Part shown: piece after piece, positions 6,801 through 13,964 of the stretch
Position numbering within the stretch: the first letter of the stretch is position 1
How the letters are laid out: each line of letters starts with the position of its first letter
Source: Peptococcaceae bacterium
Lineage (GTDB): Bacteria > Bacillota > Dehalobacteriia > UBA7702
Assembly: GCA_019415505.1 (NCBI GenBank)
Contig: DXZC01000015.1
Span: 1-23,801, forward strand
DNA length: 23,801 bases
Reading direction: 5' to 3'
Notes under the pieces: generated by a model
Databases searched by the model: none
What the model saw: only the letters and a program-made list of their open reading frames with translations
Told to the model about the DNA's origin: nothing
Made by a program: the position numbers and the translations under genes

Positions 6801-8683
6801 TGCTTATTCTCCTCTCCCCGTTTGTTATCAGCCGAGCCGTCGGACTTTGAGCTTTCAGATTCCCAGGTTGCGCTCTCGTCCAGACTCGGGCAATCATAGT
6901 CATGGGGATAGTCTGCCGTTTCATTCGCCACTGGTTTGGCTGTTTCCTGCCCTGTTGGGGAATTTGACTCCAATTCTCTATTTAAAGCGTCGGTGGGGCT
7001 GGCAGTGCTTTTGTCCTCTGGGGTTGCGTTGCCAGAGTTATCTGCCGCTGCATCTGTTGCGTCTGCATCTGTTGCATCTGCACCTGTTGTCGCTATATCT
7101 GTCGGCGACTCACTGCCATTGCTGTCGTCCTCATCTTCACTGTCTTCATCATCAAGCTCCAAGTCAAAATCCAATTCGATTTCTCCTTCTGACTCAGTAA
7201 TAATTTGCGGCGGAATGGTATTTTCCACAAAGGTGGCGCTGGCCTTAGCCTTAAAGTAGATGCCCATAATCTGTATGGTAATGAGTGGCGTCATTGCCAC
7301 CATAGCTACTAAACCAAAAGCATCGGTAAAAATATTGCCGCCTACGCCCATACAAACGCCCATGGCCAGGGGTAAAAGAAAGGTGGCTGTCATGGGGCCG
7401 GAGGCCACGCCGCCGGAGTCAAAGGCAATGCCGGTAAAAATTTTGGGCGTAAAAAAGGTGAGGAACAAAGCTATGGCGTAACCCGGTATTATGAAATACC
7501 AAAGGCTGAGGCCGGTTAAAATTCTCAGCATAGCCAGGCTGAGGGAAATTCCCACACTGATAGCGAAAGCCGCCATCATGTAGGTTTTGGAAATAGAACC
7601 GCCGGTAATTTCTTCAACTTCTTTATTGAGTACGTGTACAGCCGGTTCCGCCGCTATAATAGAACAGCCCATGACGAAGCCCAGGGGAATGAGAATCCAG
7701 GCGTAGCTTAATGAGGCTATAGTTTCCCCCAAATAAGTGCCAATGGGCATAAAGCCGATATTAACTGAGGTGAGGAATAAACCTAAACCTAAATAAGTAT
7801 ATACTAGACCGGCAGCTATTTTAAGCAGTTCTTCTTTGGGTAATTTAAGAAAAAATATTTGAAATATGAGGAAGAACAAGAGTATTGGCGCCAGGGCTAT
7901 CGCCACCTCTTTAAAATACAAGGGCGCGGCCTGGGTAAAAACTGTTAAAACTCCAGTTAAACTGCTGGGAACCTCTAAAACTGCGCTGCTATAGCTGCCC
8001 TCTACATTAACTAGACAGCCCATAATCATTACGGCGAGTATGGGGCCAATAGAACAAAATGCTATGAGGCCAAAGCTATTGTCATGAGCGTCTTTACTGC
8101 TTAACACTGAAGATAGGCCGATGCCCAGAGCCATAATAAAGGGTACTGTTATGGGGCCGGTAGTAACGCCGCCGGAGTCGAAGGCAATGGCGATGAAATC
8201 CTGGGGCACAAAAAAGCCAAGAATGAATACAATACTGTAGAGTATTAGGAACATGATTGAGAGGGGAATATTAAAGGCGATGCGCACCAGGGAAAGGGCC
8301 AGGAAAATGCCTACCCCTAAGGCTACGGTTAAAATAATAACGCTGTTTTCTACTCCCACCACCTGTTCTGCTAATACCTGTAGGTCAGGCTCGGCTATGG
8401 TGATTATAACCCCGAGAATAAAGCAGACAGCCAGAATAAGAATGGGTCGCTTTGATTTTGTTAACCGGGCGCCCATAGCTTCCCCCATGGGCATCATGGA
8501 AAGGTCGGCCCCTAAAGTAAAAAGCCCCATACCAAAGACAAGGAGAACCGCGGCCAAGGCAAAGAGCCACAGGTTACCGGTTGGTATAGGCGCCACTGTG
8601 AAATTAAGTATAAATACTATGATGGTAATGGGGAGAACAGATAGTAAGGATTCAGTGAGCTTTCGCCGCAATTTTTCCGTCAA
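6797..8683 (-). CDS. duplicated DUF1538 membrane protein with acidic C-terminal tail
   Basis: 628 residues starting at TTG 8683 with AGGGGG eight bases upstream. Two copies of a DUF1538 unit (about residues 45-222 and 293-474) are visible from matching blocks: 'FDSGGV' at 168 and 421, followed by T/S-G-P; GMGLFTLGADLSMMPMG against GLGLFLTSVNIGFMPIG; FGLIAFCSIGP against FGLVAMVAMTP. There are about twelve or more membrane helices. The repeated architecture and the conserved FDSGG-GP motifs suggest a transporter or channel, but no substrate is established. Residues about 500-628 form a hydrophilic tail rich in Asp, Glu, Ser and Thr (LELDDEDSEDEDD, then Ala/Asp/Thr repeats) with no hydrophobic segment. 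It heads an operon with two PII-like genes and is probably controlled by them, as AmtB is by GlnK. The promoter is at 8738-8766. Confidence 0.88.
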   Translation of the reverse strand: MTEKLRRKLTESLLSVLPITIIVFILNFTVAPIPTGNLWLFALAAVLLVFGMGLFTLGADLSMMPMGEAMGARLTKSKRPILILAVCFILGVIITIAEPDLQVLAEQVVGVENSVIILTVALGVGIFLALSLVRIAFNIPLSIMFLILYSIVFILGFFVPQDFIAIAFDSGGVTTGPITVPFIMALGIGLSSVLSSKDAHDNSFGLIAFCSIGPILAVMIMGCLVNVEGSYSSAVLEVPSSLTGVLTVFTQAAPLYFKEVAIALAPILLFFLIFQIFFLKLPKEELLKIAAGLVYTYLGLGLFLTSVNIGFMPIGTYLGETIASLSYAWILIPLGFVMGCSIIAAEPAVHVLNKEVEEITGGSISKTYMMAAFAISVGISLSLAMLRILTGLSLWYFIIPGYAIALFLTFFTPKIFTGIAFDSGGVASGPMTATFLLPLAMGVCMGVGGNIFTDAFGLVAMVAMTPLITIQIMGIYFKAKASATFVENTIPPQIITESEGEIELDFDLELDDEDSEDEDDSNGSESPTDIATTGADATDADATDAAADNSGNATPEDKSTASPTDALNRELESNSPTGQETAKPVANETADYPHDYDCPSLDESATWESESSKSDGSADNKRGEENKQ

Positions 8684-8737
8684 TAAATATACCCCCTAGT
8701 CATTTTGGCCTGTATTAGGCTTCTAATAATTAAATAT

Positions 8738-8766
8738 ATTTTACCATAAAAAACCTAAGTTGTCAA
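8738..8766 (-). promoter_or_regulatory. near-consensus promoter of the DUF1538-PII operon
   Basis: On the minus strand: perfect -35 TTGACA (8766-8761), 17-base spacer, -10 TAAAAT (8743-8738) preceded by TGG, giving an extended -10. TGTCA occurs at 8761 and again at 8770, a small direct repeat at the -35 region that could bind a regulator. Confidence 0.8.
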
Positions 8767-8895
8767 AATTGTCAGACAGAACTGGCCTGCTTGTGGAACG
8801 TCGGTTATTTCAATTAAAAAAATGTAAAGAACCACTATTGACCCATATAAAAAATTTATTTTTAATTATTTTGGTAAAAATTAGAAAAATAATTC

Positions 8896-8924
8896 TTTAA
8901 AATTGCGAAATTTTGTGTTACAAT
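8896..8924 (+). promoter_or_regulatory. candidate promoter of the first pilin gene
   Basis: -35 TTTAAA (8896-8901), 17-base spacer, -10 TACAAT (8919-8924). The predicted leader of about 90 nt contains a small hairpin (CAAC-TTTTT-GTTG) enclosed by GATAG (8936-8940) and CTATC (8996-9000). Apart from this promoter and the divergent one, the 338-base gap 8684-9021 holds AT-rich sequence with nothing else recognised. Confidence 0.5.
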
Positions 8925-9021
8925 TCCTACAAGAAGATAGGTATTATATTGTAGCTGCAACTTTTTGTTGGTAAGTTAAATCTCTATAAACCTAGCTATC
9001 CAATTTTAGGAGGAAAAAGGA

Positions 9022-9483
9022 ATGTTAATGCAAAAAATCCGTAACAACTCCCTGGGGGCTTTTAAGAACAAAAAGGGTTTTACCCTGGTGGAAGTAATCG
9101 TAGTCCTGGTTATTTTGGCTATTTTAGCCGCTATTTTGGTGCCCCGGTTAACCGGTTGGATTGATGAATCCAAGAATAAGACCGCCACTGGTGAAGCTCA
9201 TCTGGTATTAAGCGCTTTGCAGGCTTACGCCTCAGAGGAATATTCAAAAGGTGCTATTCCTGATGCTGGTATTACAACTGCAGCTACTGCAATAACAGGC
9301 GCTCAGCCTTATCTCGATGGTGACATTAACTTGACAGGTAATCTTACAGCTGTGACTATTGACAAAGAAGGTAAAGTCGTTAGCTTTACATATAAGGCTT
9401 CTAATGGAAATTCAGTAAATTATGGTCTTGATGCGAAAGGTAAGGGTGTTTTTACAGCCACTCCTGAAAACCCCGGTGTATAA
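9022..9483 (+). CDS. type IV pilin, probably the major subunit
   Basis: 153 residues with a class III prepilin leader: a basic 19-residue leader ends in G19, cleavage gives F20 as the mature N-terminus, followed by T-L-V-E with the conserved Glu5 (E24) and a hydrophobic helix of about 20 residues. The mature protein has about 134 residues. The C-terminal domain has no cysteines, so no disulfide-bound D-region. AGGAGG lies eight bases before the ATG. A strong terminator 15 bases after the stop and a separate promoter for the rest of the cluster suggest that this gene is expressed on its own at a high level, as expected for a major pilin. Cleavage and N-methylation would be by PilD at 10420-11187. 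Assignment as major rather than minor pilin is inference from position and insulation. Confidence 0.9.
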   Translation: MLMQKIRNNSLGAFKNKKGFTLVEVIVVLVILAILAAILVPRLTGWIDESKNKTATGEAHLVLSALQAYASEEYSKGAIPDAGITTAATAITGAQPYLDGDINLTGNLTAVTIDKEGKVVSFTYKASNGNSVNYGLDAKGKGVFTATPENPGV

Positions 9484-9497
9484 TTGCTGAAGTGAAT

Positions 9498-9530
9498 AAA
9501 GACCCCGCTTAAATCGGCGGGGTCTTTTCA
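9498..9530 (+). terminator. terminator after the first pilin gene
   Basis: A perfect 11-bp stem AAAGACCCCGC (9498-9508) with its complement at 9517-9527, eight-base loop, then TTTT. It separates the first pilin from the machinery genes and so can set a higher pilin level. Confidence 0.92.
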
Positions 9531-9612
9531 ATTTCCGGCCTTAGGTTTATGTCATTTAACGGGACCGGGGAAGCCCTGTGAGGGTAATCAGAATTCCGTA
9601 ATTTTAGCGGAG

Positions 9613-9646
9613 TTTTTCGGGTAAGCCGCAATATTTACCCGAAAAA
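9613..9646. repeat. 12-bp inverted repeat in the pilin intergenic region
   Basis: TTTTTCGGGTAA (9613-9624) and its exact complement (9635-9646) flank a 10-base spacer. On the plus strand no T-run follows. On the minus strand the outer arm itself ends in Ts, so it could block antisense transcription. It lies about 80 bases upstream of the -35 box at 9723 and may be a protein-binding site. Just after it, TGACAT (9650-9655) and two ATGTCA copies (9666-9676) form a second inverted and direct repeat set. Confidence 0.5.
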
Positions 9647-9722
9647 ATTTGACATCTTGGGGCTAATGTCATGTCATGGCTTTTAACTGGCGGTTTGTTT
9701 GGAAAAAACATTTAAAAAACAC

Positions 9723-9751
9723 TTTAATTCTGGGCCGTGGCGTGATATAAT
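9723..9751 (+). promoter_or_regulatory. promoter of the pilus machinery genes
   Basis: -35 TTTAAT (9723-9728), 17-base spacer, perfect -10 TATAAT (9746-9751) with an upstream TGA that makes an extended -10. Transcription would start near 9758, giving a leader of about 137 nt before the second pilin. Confidence 0.65.
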
Positions 9752-9803
9752 AAAATATATGTTTATATGCTCTATAACTATGTCCATTTTAGGAGAAATA
9801 CCA

Positions 9804-9872
9804 GTGGATAAAGGAGCAATTTTTAGCTATTTGGCGTTTAACTCAGGGGGTTCCTGGCACCACTACGCCTAG
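9804..9872 (+). CDS. possible 22-residue leader peptide
   Basis: A short frame from GTG 9804 to TAG 9870-9872, with AGGAG eight bases upstream of the GTG. The peptide starts VDKGAIFSYLAF and ends GGSWHHYA. It lies wholly inside the predicted leader of the second pilin and ends 22 bases before that gene's GTG start. The same stretch can form small stems (GGCG at 9833-9836 with CGCC; CAGG with CCTG; CTAC with GTAG), so translation of the peptide could affect the folding. It may also be chance. It does not look like a pilin. Confidence 0.3.
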   Translation: MDKGAIFSYLAFNSGGSWHHYA

Positions 9873-9894
9873 GCTACAGAGAAGGTAGGATAAG

Positions 9895-10407
9895 GTGCTT
9901 AAAGGAATACAACATAAAAAAGTTGGGGGTTTTACCCTGGTAGAAGTAATAGTAGTGTTAGTAATTTTGGCGATTCTCGCCGCTATTTTGGTACCTACTT
10001 TGCTAGGCTGGGTGGATTCATCCCGGGGAAAAGCCGCTGTAGCTGAGGGACACCTAATATTGTCGGCAGCCCAAGGGGCTGTGGATCAGGCCTATGCCGT
10101 GGGTAACAGTGATAAGGACAAAAAAGGCGACGTCAGCTTGGTTATGAAACCGTCTGACCCCAAAAAATCTCCTAATGCGGCGACATTCCTAGCTTTGTTA
10201 AGCGGCGATATTTCCTCCCAGCAACTGGCCACTGTTAGTAGCAACAATAAGTTGGATACCAGCGCCGCCGGTAAAAATGGCATTTGGGCGCGAAATTGTG
10301 TAATACAGCCCTTTATCTTCCAGGCTTCCAACGGTTATTGGGTGGTATATGACGGCGAATTAAGCGCCAGTGAGGATAAACCTGCAATACCCAGTAAATT
10401 AAAATAG
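9895..10407 (+). CDS. type IV pilin, second paralogue
   Basis: 170 residues from GTG 9895, with an AGGATAA site just upstream. A short basic leader ends in G12, then F13-T-L-V-E17 and a hydrophobic helix whose sequence is identical to that of the first pilin for more than 20 residues. After it 'GW-D-S--KAA-AE-HL-LSA-QGA' still aligns, then the C-terminal domains diverge. No cysteines. It would be processed by PilD, whose gene starts 12 bases after the stop. It could be a minor or alternative pilin; being read with the machinery and not insulated, it is probably made at a lower level than the first. Confidence 0.9.
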   Translation: MLKGIQHKKVGGFTLVEVIVVLVILAILAAILVPTLLGWVDSSRGKAAVAEGHLILSAAQGAVDQAYAVGNSDKDKKGDVSLVMKPSDPKKSPNAATFLALLSGDISSQQLATVSSNNKLDTSAAGKNGIWARNCVIQPFIFQASNGYWVVYDGELSASEDKPAIPSKLK

Positions 10408-10419
10408 GGGTAAATAATT

Positions 10420-11187
10420 ATGTCCTATGGCCTGGCTATTTTTTTGCTTTATACTTTTGTTTTTCTCTTCGGCGCTGTAATTGCCAGCTTTCTCAATGTG
10501 GTTATTTACCGTTTGCCCCGGAGTATATCCGTGGCGGCGGGGCGTTCCTTTTGCCCCCAATGCGGCCATGTTTTGCGGCCCTACGATATGCTGCCGGTGT
10601 TAAGCTGGTTTATCTTAAAGGGCAAATGCCGCTTTTGCGGCCAGCCGATAGCTAAGCGTTATCCCTTAGTGGAATTTTTAGGCGGCATTATAGCCGTAGC
10701 TGCCTTTGGGGTTTGGGGTTTCACCCTCTATGCTGTGGCAGTGGCTGGTATTGGGTTGGTATGCTTGGCTTTGGCCTTTATAGACTGGGATACTATGACA
10801 GTGCCCTATAGCCTTTTAGCAGCTCTGATGGTAATTGGCATCTTTGCCGCCCTGGTTAACGAAGAATTTCAGTGGCTTGCCGCCCTGATTGGCTTGTTCA
10901 GCGTCAGTGTGCCGTTGTTTTTAATTACTTTATTTGTGCCTGGAGCCTTTGGCGGCGGCGATATTTTGTTTATGGCTGTTATGGGCTTTATCTTAGGCTG
11001 GCGCCTCACCCTGGTGGGTGCTTTTCTCGGCATTGTATTGGGCGGCGCTTACGGAGTCTACCTCCTTTGCCGTTCTGCGGACAACCGAAAAAAGCATTTT
11101 CCCTTTTTGCCTTTTTTGGCCACGGGCGCGTATATTGTCCTGCTTTGGGGCGATAACCTGCTAAATTGGTATTTAAGCTTATTCTAA
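10420..11187 (+). CDS. pilD: prepilin peptidase / N-methyltransferase
   Basis: 255 residues, the usual length, with about seven membrane helices. It has the N-terminal domain with the cytoplasmic zinc tetracysteine motif C45-x-x-C48 and C70-x-x-C73 (CPQC, CRFC), so it is the bifunctional form that also methylates the new N-terminal Phe. The aspartyl protease (A24 family) residues are D122 in 'FIDWDTMTVP' and D181 in the 'GGGD' motif. It cuts after the Gly of the leader of every pilin-like protein in this cluster. It lies 12 bases after the second pilin and 27 bases before pilC, clearly in one operon. Confidence 0.97.
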   Translation: MSYGLAIFLLYTFVFLFGAVIASFLNVVIYRLPRSISVAAGRSFCPQCGHVLRPYDMLPVLSWFILKGKCRFCGQPIAKRYPLVEFLGGIIAVAAFGVWGFTLYAVAVAGIGLVCLALAFIDWDTMTVPYSLLAALMVIGIFAALVNEEFQWLAALIGLFSVSVPLFLITLFVPGAFGGGDILFMAVMGFILGWRLTLVGAFLGIVLGGAYGVYLLCRSADNRKKHFPFLPFLATGAYIVLLWGDNLLNWYLSLF

Positions 11188-11214
11188 TAGCGTTTCAGAA
11201 AGGAACTTTTTCCC

Positions 11215-12408
11215 TTGGCGACATTTAATTACACCGCAAAAGCCTTGGATGGCACCATAAAGAAAAGCACCATGGATGCTTTGGATCAGGACAGGCTAGA
11301 ACAAAAGCTCCGGTCAGAGGGGCTGTTTTTGCTTACCTGTAAAGAGGTGAAACAAAAGACTGGGGCTAACCGGATTAAGGCCATGGAAATTTCGGATTTT
11401 TGCCGCCAGATAGGTACCATGTTAAGTTCCGGCGTGTCACTGTTGCGGGCGGTGGATATAATCTCCAAGCGGGATATTAGACCTAATTTAAAGAATGTTT
11501 ACCAAAACCTGGGCGCTTCGCTACAGCAGGGGTTGCCGCTCCACCGGGCTATGGAAAAGGAGGAGGGCGCTTTCCCTGAGCTATTGATTAACATGATAGC
11601 GGCGGGGGAGGCCAGCGGTAAATTAGACCAAACTGCCATGAAAATGGCGGAGCACTATGAAAAGGAGTACCGCCTACACACCAAATTGCGGAATGTGGCT
11701 GCTTATCCTTTTATCTTGTTATTTGTTACCATAATAGTAATGGTAATTATTTTTACGGTAGTTTTACCCAACTTTTTTACCATGTTTGAAGGTTTAGAGC
11801 TGCCGTTAACCACCAGAATGCTGATGGCATTGTCCGGCGCTCTGACAGGATACTGGTATCTATTCCTACTTGGGGCAGCGTTATTAGTGGGGCTGGTGGT
11901 ATTTTTGTTATCCGTACCCAAAATTCGCCTTTGGTTCGACCACTTGAAGGTGCGCCTGCCCTGGTTCGGCAAGCTGATGCGCATTATTTATACGGCGCGT
12001 TTTGCCCGAACCTTGAGTTCCCTTTACGCCAGCGGGCTGACAATGATTGACGCTCTCTCGGTAAGTAGGGGCACCATAGGTAATAGGTTTATTGACGCTC
12101 AGTTTGACAGCGTTATCGAGGAGGTAAGGCAAGGACAAGCCCTATCCTCGGTTATAGCGAAGGTGAATGGTTTTGACCCCAAGCTGGCTTCCACAATTAT
12201 GATTGGCGAGGAAACTGGCCGTCTTGATGATATGTTGGAATCAGTAGCTGACTCCTTTGATTATGAATCGGACATGGCCACCCAGCGTCTTACCACTATT
12301 ATGGAACCTATACTTATTATTCTTTTAGCTATTATAGTTGGCTTTGTCATGATTTCCGTTATTTTACCGATTTACGATATGTATGACGCCATAGGCTCCG
12401 GCTATTGA
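11215..12408 (+). CDS. pilC: type IV pilus inner-membrane platform protein
   Basis: 397 residues, start TTG 11215 with AAGGAA about 12 bases upstream. Two GspF/T2SF domains are present, the first at about 55-175 ('FCRQIGTMLSSGVSLLRAVD') and the second at about 258-380 ('FARTLSSLYASGLTMIDALS'), each followed by a 'GEASGKLD' or 'GEETGRLDDML' motif. Three membrane helices (about 163-185, 210-232, 362-385) fit the family topology. The protein is the membrane platform on which the PilB and PilT motors act to add or remove pilins. Confidence 0.96.
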   Translation: MATFNYTAKALDGTIKKSTMDALDQDRLEQKLRSEGLFLLTCKEVKQKTGANRIKAMEISDFCRQIGTMLSSGVSLLRAVDIISKRDIRPNLKNVYQNLGASLQQGLPLHRAMEKEEGAFPELLINMIAAGEASGKLDQTAMKMAEHYEKEYRLHTKLRNVAAYPFILLFVTIIVMVIIFTVVLPNFFTMFEGLELPLTTRMLMALSGALTGYWYLFLLGAALLVGLVVFLLSVPKIRLWFDHLKVRLPWFGKLMRIIYTARFARTLSSLYASGLTMIDALSVSRGTIGNRFIDAQFDSVIEEVRQGQALSSVIAKVNGFDPKLASTIMIGEETGRLDDMLESVADSFDYESDMATQRLTTIMEPILIILLAIIVGFVMISVILPIYDMYDAIGSGY

Positions 12409-12415
12409 GGAAAAC

Positions 12416-12446
12416 TGGCGGCGGTTTAACCGCCTGCTAACCGCCA
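12416..12446 (+). other. intercistronic hairpin between pilC and pilM
   Basis: GGCGGTTTAACCGCC (12420-12434) is a perfect palindrome, giving a GGCGG/CCGCC stem with a five-base loop. Outer TGGCGG (12416-12421) can alternatively pair with CCGCCA (12441-12446). No T-run follows, so it is more likely an mRNA processing or stability element than a terminator. Confidence 0.5.
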
Positions 12447-12469
12447 TTAAAACAAAGTGAGGAATTGCA

Positions 12470-13384
12470 ATGACAACATCCATGTATTTTTCGGCAGAAC
12501 GAATCCAGGTTTTGCAGGGAAAATTTCATAAAGGCAAGCTACGGGTGGACAAGGCTTTTAACGAGCCTTTGCCTGAAGGTACGATGATAAATGGCGTTAT
12601 TACCAACGAAGTGGCCGTTACCAGAGCCTTGGTTAATATTAGCAATGTGCTTAACCTGAAAAAGCAATTTATTGATTTAGTCGTGGACTCTTCCTCAATA
12701 CTGACAAAGCGGCTCTGCGTGCCGGTTTTACCGGAAAAGAAATTATTAGCTTTAGTTGCCAGCGAGTTTACTGAGGTAAGCGAAAACTATGAAGAATTAA
12801 TTTACGATTACGGTGTTATTGCCCGGAAAAATCCCCAAGGTGAAGGCGGCGTGATTCTTTGCTCCGCGATGGAAAACACCTTTGCCTTTGGTTATATTGA
12901 TATTTTTAATAAACTGAAATTGCGCCTCAATTCTATTGATATTGCGGTCAGCGCCAGTATTGGCTTGGCGGGGTTTATTCCTGACTTTCAGGAAAAGACC
13001 TTTATAATCTCAGTGCTGGAAAGCAATACTCTGGTATCTTACCTTTTTGTCCAGGGGCAATATTACTATACTGGGCGCAATCGCCTCCTCGCCAATCGGG
13101 GCAGCCAGGAGTCTATTGGGGAAATAGCCAAAGCCATTTCCGCCCTAATACAGTTTAATCAATCTCAGAAAACGGAGTCGGATATCACTGAGGTTTATTT
13201 CTGCGGCCTGCGGGCGGATGAATATGATTTAATAGCGGCATTGTCTGAAACCTATGCTATAGAAATCAGCCCCATGCCTGATTTTCCTCAAATTGAGGCG
13301 GCTACCGATTTAAACTATAGGTTGGCTCACAACTTTTATGTTACCGGCAATCTTTTAATTAAGGATGGTTCGTACCATGGCTAA
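12470..13384 (+). CDS. pilM: type IV pilus assembly protein PilM-like
   Basis: 304 residues from ATG 12470, with GAGG nine bases upstream. Position directly before PilN- and PilO-like genes, the length and the overall pattern of an actin-like ATPase fold (N-terminal 'LRVDKAF' strands, 'FIDLVVDSSSILTKRLCVP' matching the PilM strand that touches PilN, and 'SIDIAVSASIGLAGF' in the place of PilM's second subdomain) support the call. Phosphate-binding loops are not as clear as in Thermus PilM, so it is a divergent member. PilM binds the cytoplasmic tail of PilN and links PilB to the alignment complex. Its stop overlaps the start of pilN. Confidence 0.8.
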   Translation: MTTSMYFSAERIQVLQGKFHKGKLRVDKAFNEPLPEGTMINGVITNEVAVTRALVNISNVLNLKKQFIDLVVDSSSILTKRLCVPVLPEKKLLALVASEFTEVSENYEELIYDYGVIARKNPQGEGGVILCSAMENTFAFGYIDIFNKLKLRLNSIDIAVSASIGLAGFIPDFQEKTFIISVLESNTLVSYLFVQGQYYYTGRNRLLANRGSQESIGEIAKAISALIQFNQSQKTESDITEVYFCGLRADEYDLIAALSETYAIEISPMPDFPQIEAATDLNYRLAHNFYVTGNLLIKDGSYHG

Positions 13385-13964
13385 AATGTTAAAGAAGAAA
13401 AACATAAACTTTTACGCCGCGTTTTACCGTAAACCGGCGGCGGACCGCGCCACTGTGAAAAAACGCCTGATCTACGGTATTCCCGGTGGCATAGCCGCAG
13501 TGATGTTGGTAACAGGCGGGGTTATTTACGGACAAATAATTTACCATAATATCAAGATAAACGAAATTGTGGAGTATTTGGAGCAGCCGGAAATAGCTGA
13601 ATCTTATAAAGAAGCCGCAACTGTAGCAGCGGATAAGGCTGCTTTTGAAAGTGAAGTAAAGTATTTTACTGCTATAAATGACCAATTAGGAACTTATCCA
13701 GTATTTAGTAGCGATGATATTACGCGTATTTATGGCGCCGCTGCCGGGGGAGTTTCCCTCAAGGCCTTTAGTTACGATTCCCAAACCGGGGTGGTAACTT
13801 TAAGCGCCGAAGCCCCCAAGTTAGATTATGCCGCCCAAACTGCGGCTTCCCTCCGGAACCTGGGTTTATTTTCGGAAGTGCAGTATTCCGGCTATGAAAC
13901 CGGCACGCAAGGAGTCTATTCTTTTGAAATTTTTTGCGTGATGAAAGGCGGTGAAGTGGAATGA
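13377..13964 (+). CDS. pilN: type IV pilus alignment protein PilN-like
   Basis: 195 residues from ATG 13377, which overlaps the end of pilM (ATGGCTAA); AAGGAT lies upstream. An ATG four codons earlier (13365) has no room for a ribosome site. The short cytoplasmic N-terminus contains 'KKKNINFYAAFYRKP', in the place of the 'I-N-L-L' segment that PilN uses to bind PilM. A single membrane helix spans about 32-54, then a coiled-coil-like stretch and an alpha/beta domain (about 95-190) with the ferredoxin-like pattern of PilN ('GGVSLKAFSYDSQTGVVTL'). The stop overlaps the next start in an ATGA arrangement. The family call rests on position and topology as much as on sequence. Confidence 0.78.
   Translation: MAKMLKKKNINFYAAFYRKPAADRATVKKRLIYGIPGGIAAVMLVTGGVIYGQIIYHNIKINEIVEYLEQPEIAESYKEAATVAADKAAFESEVKYFTAINDQLGTYPVFSSDDITRIYGAAAGGVSLKAFSYDSQTGVVTLSAEAPKLDYAAQTAASLRNLGLFSEVQYSGYETGTQGVYSFEIFCVMKGGEVE

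Noticed and set aside
6736..7260. Plus-strand open frames opposite the DUF1538 tail, including a Ser-rich one
   Set aside because: They arise from the repetitive acidic tail read backwards; no ribosome site and no family pattern.
8253..8699. Plus-strand open frame of 148 codons opposite the start of the DUF1538 gene
   Set aside because: Rich in Arg, Thr and Pro as expected for the antisense of membrane helices; it ends inside the divergent promoter region.
9022..9483. First pilin as a conductive (e-pilin) type
   Set aside because: It is longer than the short e-pilins and has no dense aromatic spacing in the mature chain.
9828..9872. Similarity of the short peptide (FNSGGSWHHYA) to the start of glucan branching enzymes
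   Set aside because: Too short, key residues differ and no remnant of that gene follows.
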